In this document: piece by piece, positions 6,426 to 9,728 of the stretch | Layout of the letters: the number at the start of each line of letters is the position of its first letter | Position numbering within the stretch: the first letter of the stretch is position 1 | From: Bacteroidales bacterium UBA7574 | GTDB lineage: Bacteria > Bacteroidota > Bacteroidia > Bacteroidales > Paludibacteraceae | DNA: 9,728 nucleotides | Direction: 5' to 3' | Assembly: GCA_002479035.1 (NCBI GenBank) | Contig: DLLA01000050.1 | Location: 1 to 9,728, forward strand | Notes under the pieces: model-generated | Seen by the model: only the letters and a program-made list of their open reading frames with translations | The model's database searches: none | What the model was told of the DNA's origin: nothing | Made by a program: the position numbers and the translations under genes

Positions 6426-6457
6426 CAAAGATACACATTCTTTTGCATTTATGCAAA
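6426..6457 (-). promoter_or_regulatory. Bacteroidota-type promoter for the eight-gene operon
   Basis: Read on the minus strand, TTTG at 6457-6454 (-33), a 20-bp spacer and TATCTTTG at 6433-6426 (-7) match the Bacteroidota primary sigma consensus TTTG-N19-21-TANNTTTG exactly. A start site near 6419 follows. The promoter lies only 22 bp after the stop of the upstream nuclease gene, with no convincing terminator between them, so some read-through from that gene is possible. Confidence 0.75.
6442..6457. promoter_or_regulatory. Inverted repeat overlapping the -33 element (candidate operator)
   Basis: TTTGCAT (6442-6448) and ATGCAAA (6451-6457) are a perfect 7-bp inverted repeat around TT. The right arm contains the whole -33 TTTG of the operon promoter. 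A dimeric regulator bound here would compete with RNA polymerase. The two-base centre makes an RNA hairpin unlikely, so a DNA-binding site is the better reading. Chance AT-rich symmetry is possible. Confidence 0.45.
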
Positions 6458-6478
6458 TGAAAAGACCGTGCAGAGTAC

Positions 6479-7498
6479 TTATTCCTTTGTACTCTCGAAT
6501 ATCTCACGCATTTTTTGTCGGAGGACTTTCTTGTCGGGAAGGCATAGTTGGTATTCCGCCACCAGAGTGGGTGAAAGACTGCGACTTAGGGCATACTCCA
6601 CCACCTCATCATCTTTGTCTTTGCACAGCAAAACACCGATACTAGGGTTCTCTTTGGCTTTCTTAACATCACGGTCAAGTGCCTCCAAGTAGAAATTCAG
6701 TTGTCCCAAATGTTCAGGCTTGAACTGCTCGTTCTTCAACTCAAAAGCCACAAGGCATTGCAGTTCGCGATGATAGAAAAGCAGGTCGATACGGAAATCA
6801 CTATTGCCCACTTGCAAACGATATTCTTGGTCGATAAAGATAAAATCTTTGCCCAACTCCAATATCACACGTTTCATCTGTTTGATGAGCGACAGGCGCA
6901 TAGAATTCTCCAATCGGTCGGCATCAGCACCGATAAACTCCAACACGTATTGGTCGCGAAAGACCTGCTCGGCTGATGGCGCAATTTGTCTCAGCACTGC
7001 TGAGACTTTTGGCTTATCAAGCATCGTACGCTCAAACAGGGCACTACTGATTTGACGGTCGAGTTCACGTGAAGAATAGTGCTCATCTATGGATTTCCGG
7101 AGATAGAATTCCCGCTCTTCTTCCGAATGGCAACGGCTGATTATCAAAAGATTGTTCGTCCAACTAATTTGTCTCAGCAGTGGTGAGACAAATTGCATAT
7201 TTGCAGCATACGTCTCGTAAAATTGCTTCATACGCCACAGGTTCTTTTTGGAGAATCCCTTGATGTCCGGCGCATTCTGCTCTATATGTATTGCCAACTG
7301 TTCAACCACGCCATCACCCCACTCGGCATTGGCAAGTTTGTGAGAGATATACTCGCCGAGTCTCCAATATAGGTCAATAAGCGCGGTATTCGCCATACGC
7401 AACACATTATCACGTGTGGTGCGTATCATTGTCAATACCTCGCTGAAATCGGGATAGGTATTGCCAGCAACCGGTTGTATGCTTGGAGTACGATTCAT
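6479..7498 (-). CDS. YhcG family (DUF1016) PD-(D/E)XK nuclease-like protein
   Basis: This 339-residue protein starts MNRTPSIQPVAG. The N-terminal half (about 15-165) has the helical DUF1016_N pattern: ALIDLYWRLGEYI, GFSKKNLWRMKQFYETY, LLRQISWTNNLLII and EREFYLRKSI. The C-terminal half (about 180-335) is the YhcG_C nuclease-like domain. It contains VLEFIGAD, FIFIDQEYRL, and a PD-(D/E)XK-type core with Asp238 in DFRIDLLFYH and Glu253/Lys255 in AFELKNEQFKPEHLGQ, followed by a late SIGVLLCKDKDDEVVEYAL strand. All expected catalytic positions are present and the length is normal, so it looks intact. The family is widespread and often found near restriction-modification or mobile genes; its biological role is not settled. 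It starts four bases after the stop of the ATPase stub and probably uses that stub's promoter. Confidence 0.9.
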   Translation of the reverse strand: MNRTPSIQPVAGNTYPDFSEVLTMIRTTRDNVLRMANTALIDLYWRLGEYISHKLANAEWGDGVVEQLAIHIEQNAPDIKGFSKKNLWRMKQFYETYAANMQFVSPLLRQISWTNNLLIISRCHSEEEREFYLRKSIDEHYSSRELDRQISSALFERTMLDKPKVSAVLRQIAPSAEQVFRDQYVLEFIGADADRLENSMRLSLIKQMKRVILELGKDFIFIDQEYRLQVGNSDFRIDLLFYHRELQCLVAFELKNEQFKPEHLGQLNFYLEALDRDVKKAKENPSIGVLLCKDKDDEVVEYALSRSLSPTLVAEYQLCLPDKKVLRQKMREIFESTKE

Positions 7499-7502
7499 AG
7501 TA

Positions 7503-7655
7503 TCATAAAAACACTATTACCGATTTATGTTCTACCAATGTGGAGTTTCCCACACGGCTCGCCCCCTCTATCAAGAGAGCCGTCTGCCCGTTACTACTAC
7601 GCTTCCATTCCAGTAATTTGTCGTACGCTTTACGCCTAAAAAACTGTATTGCCAT
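7503..7655 (-). pseudogene. Truncated AAA ATPase (DUF4143-type) N-terminal stub
   Basis: A 50-codon frame starts MAIQFFRRKAYDKLLEWK and continues NGQTALLIEGASRVGNSTLV before ending HKSVIVFL and TGA. The opening is typical of the AAA_14/DUF4143 ATPases common in Bacteroidota, whose Walker A region usually reads GARRVGKST. Here it reads GASRVGNST, so the catalytic lysine is Asn, and everything after the P-loop helix is missing. It looks like the 5' remnant of an ATPase gene deleted or replaced by the nuclease gene, which starts four bases later (TGA TACT ATG). Its promoter and start are well preserved, so it may still be translated as a leader coupled to the nuclease. Confidence 0.75.
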
Positions 7656-7670
7656 AGTTGTGCTTATTTT

Positions 7671-7710
7671 GTTTGTGCAAAGTTACTATAAATAAACGAA
7701 TTGCACAAAC
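7671..7710. promoter_or_regulatory. Perfect 10-bp inverted repeat bracketing a promoter (candidate operator)
   Basis: GTTTGTGCAA (7671-7680) and TTGCACAAAC (7701-7710) are exact reverse complements separated by 20 bp. The right arm contains the -33 TTTG and the left arm overlaps the end of the -7 element. The arm centres are 30 bp apart, about three helical turns, which suits cooperative binding of one regulator to both sites on the same DNA face. The symmetry is certain; the operator role is inference. Confidence 0.6.
7678..7709 (-). promoter_or_regulatory. Bacteroidota-type promoter for the ATPase stub and nuclease
   Basis: Read on the minus strand, TTTG at 7709-7706, a 20-bp spacer and TAACTTTG at 7685-7678 match TTTG-N20-TANNTTTG exactly. 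Transcription would start near 7671, leaving a leader of about 16 nt before the ATG at 7655. Confidence 0.75.
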
Positions 7711-7714
7711 ATAT

Positions 7715-7800
7715 CCGTCATCCCCGCAAATTTTTACTATTGAAATACCGTCATCCCCGCGGATTTTCAGTATCAAAACACCGTCATCCCCGCAAATTTG
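7715..7800. repeat. 33-bp tandem direct repeats (two full copies and one partial)
   Basis: The copies run 7715-7747, 7748-7780 and 7781-7800, each opening with the same 13 bases CCGTCATCCCCGC. The first two full copies agree at 26 of 33 positions, and the third agrees for about 19 bases and then diverges. There are no spacers, so this is not a CRISPR array. The block starts five bases upstream of the -33 box of the adjacent promoter and ends ten bases past the hydrolase stop. Confidence 0.85.
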
Positions 7801-7819
7801 GAGCGTTGGTTACCGCTCC
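7800..7819 (-). terminator. Hairpin around the hydrolase stop codon (weak terminator candidate)
   Basis: GGAGCG (7800-7805) and CGCTCC (7814-7819) form a 6-bp GC-rich stem, and the TAA stop of the hydrolase (7810-7812) lies in its eight-base loop. On the minus strand it is followed by AAATTT rather than a long U tract, so termination would be weak. Confidence 0.35.
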
Positions 7820-8625
7820 GGTAGGTTATGCCGAAAATAGTCAATCAGAATGTTGCCCATCTTCGGATTGTGCCAGATGTGTGAGCCGTGGTCTTCGCCT
7901 GCGAGAAGGAGCAGGGTACTATGCGGAATACTGCCCGCTATCAGGCGTGTATGCTCCTCGGCTATCAGGTCGTGTTCGCCCGCCACTACGAGCGCGGGGC
8001 AGGCGATAGTACCCAACTCCGCGGGCGAGATATGCGGTTCGGTGAGCATCATCTGCATCAGCGGCGCAAGTGTGACGGGGTTGCCGAGCGAGTCGGTGGT
8101 CATGGCACGGCGCATCTCCTCGAAGCCCGTGATGCCTTCGGGTGTGATGTTCGCCCCACTGACAGCGATAGCCGAGAACAGTCCGGGGTGGCGTATCTCC
8201 GCAAGCAATGCCACGATACCGCCATCGCTCCAGCCGAAGACTGCCGGTGTCCCAATATGCAATGCCCGACAGAACGCATAGACATCCTCTGCCATATCAG
8301 CATAATGGTACTCCGTCTGCGGCGCATTGGCTCCCTGTCCGCGCGAGTCAAGCGCATAGACCAGATACCCTGCCGAGTCCAATTGCTGCGCCATAAGGTT
8401 TAGGTCGTTGTGGCTGCCGCCGTTGCCGTGAAGCAGGATAACGGGCTGCGCGTCAGCGCGTCCCATACGCTGATACACAAGACTGACACCGTTCACGTGA
8501 ATAGAAGTCGTCTCGTCGATATGCCGATGCGTGCGGGCGTACAAGATACCGCACACCATGAAGACACCAATAAGGATAGTGAAGACCGCCGCTCTCCTTG
8601 TAAACACTGAATTTTCCATATACAT
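7810..8625 (-). CDS. Membrane-anchored alpha/beta hydrolase
   Basis: This 271-residue protein starts MYMENSVFTRR; an alternative ATG two codons later (8617-8619) is equally plausible. An N-terminal hydrophobic segment (about 12-30) after basic residues is a signal anchor, placing the enzyme on the outer side of the inner membrane. The hydrolase fold follows: HGNGG oxyanion loop (66-70), ALDSRGQG (91-98), nucleophile elbow GWSDGG with Ser133, acid Asp219 in VVAGEHD, and a catalytic His in GEDHGSHIWH (His246 most likely, His249 possible). The full triad is present, so it should be an active serine hydrolase, with esterase or peptidase activity likely; the substrate is unknown. It stands alone between an AT-rich repeat region upstream and the 33-bp repeats downstream, and is clearly more GC-rich than the operon to the left. 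I see no consensus promoter just upstream. Confidence 0.88.
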   Translation of the reverse strand: MYMENSVFTRRAAVFTILIGVFMVCGILYARTHRHIDETTSIHVNGVSLVYQRMGRADAQPVILLHGNGGSHNDLNLMAQQLDSAGYLVYALDSRGQGANAPQTEYHYADMAEDVYAFCRALHIGTPAVFGWSDGGIVALLAEIRHPGLFSAIAVSGANITPEGITGFEEMRRAMTTDSLGNPVTLAPLMQMMLTEPHISPAELGTIACPALVVAGEHDLIAEEHTRLIAGSIPHSTLLLLAGEDHGSHIWHNPKMGNILIDYFRHNLPER

Positions 8626-8823
8626 TTTTGCTCCATTAAAGCCCGTTAAAGAACCATTAAAACATTAATTGCCATGTAATTGACCATGAATTTATTCTCC
8701 GCTGATGACCATTAATTAACCATTAATACACAGATAAACATATAATTATCCACGAATTATTCACGAATTTCTGCTCCGTTAATTGACCGTTAATACATTG
8801 ATGAACATACCATGTTATGTGCT
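8626..8823. repeat. AT-rich gap with degenerate ~70-bp tandem repeats
   Basis: No gene is seen here. The segment 8709-8742 and the segment 8776-8809 match at 28 of 34 positions (core ACC[A/G]TTAATACA, ending GAT[A/G]AACATA), offset by 67 bp. A more diverged third unit starts near 8625. Each unit opens with a CTCC after a T-rich run (8631, 8697, 8774). CACGAATT also occurs twice (8751, 8762) and ACCATTAAT twice (8708, 8719). The hydrolase promoter must lie in or near this region, but I find no TTTG-N20-TANNTTTG match. Confidence 0.6.
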
Positions 8824-8861
8824 CCGCACAGTTTTTCCCTATTCGGGGAAAATCTGTGTGG
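8824..8861 (-). terminator. Hairpin around the GNAT stop codon (terminator candidate)
   Basis: CACAG (8827-8831) plus TTTTCCC (8833-8839) pairs with GGGAAAA (8846-8852) plus CTGTG (8854-8858), with one T-T mismatch and a six-base loop; the pairing extends outward through 8824-8861. The stop TAG (8839-8841) spans the edge of the loop. The stem is long, but no U tract follows on the minus strand, so it may instead protect the 3' end of the mRNA. Confidence 0.45.
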
Positions 8862-9678
8862 GGAGGGTCTGTTTCTCCTTGTGGGGGAAAGTGGCTTCGT
8901 AGGCTGCAAAGGCATCGGGGTGTTCGATGGCGGCGAAGTAGCCTTGCGGCGTGGTGTAGAGATACTCCTTGCGTGGGGTGGCGGACGCAGGCTCGCGGGG
9001 AGCGGTCTCCTCGGCTACTGATTGAGATTGACCGGCGGGAGCGTCCATAGTGTGTTGTCCTTGCAGGTAGCCGGGGACGAGTTCCTGCGCGAGGAAGTAA
9101 GGCACTTCGTCTTCGATGGGCTCGCCGTGATAATGCACGCCCAACGTGCTTGCAACGACAAAGCCCGCATGGCGGTAGAAGTCGATATTGCCCTCCATGC
9201 ACACCGCCCCGATGCCTATCTCTTTAGCCCGCGCCAAAGCGTATTGCAGGAGTTTGAGACCATAGCCCTTGCGCTTGTAGTCGGGGGCGATACAGATAGG
9301 TCCGAAAGTGGCGATACGTAGTTGAGGGTTGAGAGTTGAGTGTTGAGAGCAGTCGTCAGCAGGTAGTTGAGAGTTGGAAGTGATGATTTCCAGCGCAGTG
9401 CGGACGAACATCACCTGTCCGATGAGGCGACCGTCTTTCTCCATGACGAAACTCAGTTCGGGTATGAACTCGGGTCGGTTGCGGTAGCAATGCAGCACGT
9501 AATGCTCCTGGCACCCCGGACGATAGACGTTCCAGAAAGCATCGCGCGTCAGTTCCTCGGCGGCACGGTAGTCCTCGGGGCGTTCGAGGCGGATAGTATA
9601 ATCGGTATCCGTGAGGTTGGCAAGGACTTCCGCAGGTGCGTTGTCCGTAACGCAATGCAAGGTGTCGCAATGCGCCAT
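8839..9678 (-). CDS. GNAT family N-acetyltransferase with two extra segments
   Basis: The first in-frame ATG (9676-9678) gives 279 residues, but the frame stays open to the right edge (a TTG lies at 9715-9717), so the true start may lie outside the window. Numbering from the ATG, the YhbS-like GNAT pattern begins at about residue 27 (YTIRLERPEDYRAAEEL). It continues with RDAFWNVYRPGC, FVMEKDGRLIGQVMFVRT, the acetyl-CoA loop CIAPDYKRKGYG (about 129-140), AVCMEGNIDFYRHAGFVVAS, and a C-terminal TPQGYFAAIEHPDAF part. Such enzymes move acetyl groups to a small molecule or protein amine; the target is unknown. Two insertions stand out: about residues 98-121, encoded by CTCAAC-type simple repeats, and a Gln/Glu/Pro/Ala-rich stretch at about 213-237. 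The N-terminal part is rich in Cys and His. Codon use is GC-rich. Confidence 0.85.
   Translation of the reverse strand: MAHCDTLHCVTDNAPAEVLANLTDTDYTIRLERPEDYRAAEELTRDAFWNVYRPGCQEHYVLHCYRNRPEFIPELSFVMEKDGRLIGQVMFVRTALEIITSNSQLPADDCSQHSTLNPQLRIATFGPICIAPDYKRKGYGLKLLQYALARAKEIGIGAVCMEGNIDFYRHAGFVVASTLGVHYHGEPIEDEVPYFLAQELVPGYLQGQHTMDAPAGQSQSVAEETAPREPASATPRKEYLYTTPQGYFAAIEHPDAFAAYEATFPHKEKQTLPTQIFPE
9319..9377. repeat. GTTGAG simple-repeat insertion inside the GNAT gene
   Basis: Runs of GTTGAG-type heptamers occur at 9321-9349 and 9364-9377 (CTCAAC on the coding strand). They encode a low-complexity segment containing SNSQL and HSTLNPQL between two core strands of the acetyltransferase. The reading frame is kept. 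Similar CTCAAC tracts are common in Bacteroidota genomes, usually between genes. Confidence 0.7.
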
Positions 9679-9728
9679 CTCCGCACACTCGCCGCAGTGC
9701 GCCACACCATGCTGCAAGGCGCATTGGC

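Noticed and set aside
7715..7800. Short CRISPR array
   Set aside because: The 33-bp units are directly adjacent with no unique spacers, only two are complete, and no cas gene is nearby.
7658..7840. Plus-strand gene encoding 11-residue repeats (PSSPQIF type)
   Set aside because: The 33-bp period creates an open frame automatically. It overlaps the stub promoter and runs into the hydrolase gene on the other strand, and the protein resembles nothing I know.
7888..8403. Long plus-strand frames opposite the hydrolase and GNAT genes
   Set aside because: They are antisense to genes with complete catalytic motifs and arise from the GC-rich codon use.

Overview
The window looks like chromosomal DNA from a member of the Bacteroidales (phylum Bacteroidota). 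Three lines of evidence support this. Two leftward promoters match the Bacteroidota sigma factor consensus (TTTG, about 20 bp, TANNTTTG). Most gene starts lack a Shine-Dalgarno sequence. The protein families (DUF4230, a FISUMP-like domain, SPFH plus GYF_2, YhcG nuclease) and the CTCAAC simple-repeat insertion are all common in this phylum. Every gene I can support is on the minus strand, so the transcribed order runs from high to low coordinates. The genus cannot be determined from what is visible.

Region 1 (6457 down to 1) is a compact cluster of eight genes that is probably one operon. A promoter at 6426-6457 lies among inverted repeats and is followed by a leader of about 365 nt. That leader contains a 137-nt nested palindrome. 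Then come: a soluble protein with a FISUMP-like domain; two paralogous membrane proteins whose zinc-ribbon N-termini are nearly identical; an SPFH (band 7) protein with a C-terminal GYF_2 domain; a small four-helix membrane protein; two DUF4230 proteins; and the start of a bacterial PH-domain protein cut by the left edge. Gaps are 52 bp or less, and two junctions overlap (ATGA and TGATG). SPFH proteins next to zinc-ribbon membrane proteins recall the Bacillus subtilis ydjFGHI membrane-stress locus, but this gene set is different and larger and shows no PspA within the window. It is the best candidate here for an uncharacterised membrane-associated complex.

Region 2 (6479-7709) holds a YhcG/DUF1016-type PD-(D/E)XK nuclease gene. 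It lies directly behind a 50-codon stub of an AAA ATPase gene whose Walker A lysine is lost. A strong promoter drives both and sits inside a perfect 10-bp inverted repeat. Three 33-bp direct repeats (the third partial) lie just upstream of that promoter.

Region 3 (7810-9728) is visibly more GC-rich. It carries a membrane-anchored alpha/beta hydrolase and a GNAT acetyltransferase with two extra segments, one made of CTCAAC-type simple repeats. The AT-rich gap between them contains degenerate repeats of about 70 bp. In both genes the stop codon lies in the loop of a hairpin. No plus-strand gene, tRNA, rRNA, CRISPR array or intact transposase was seen.
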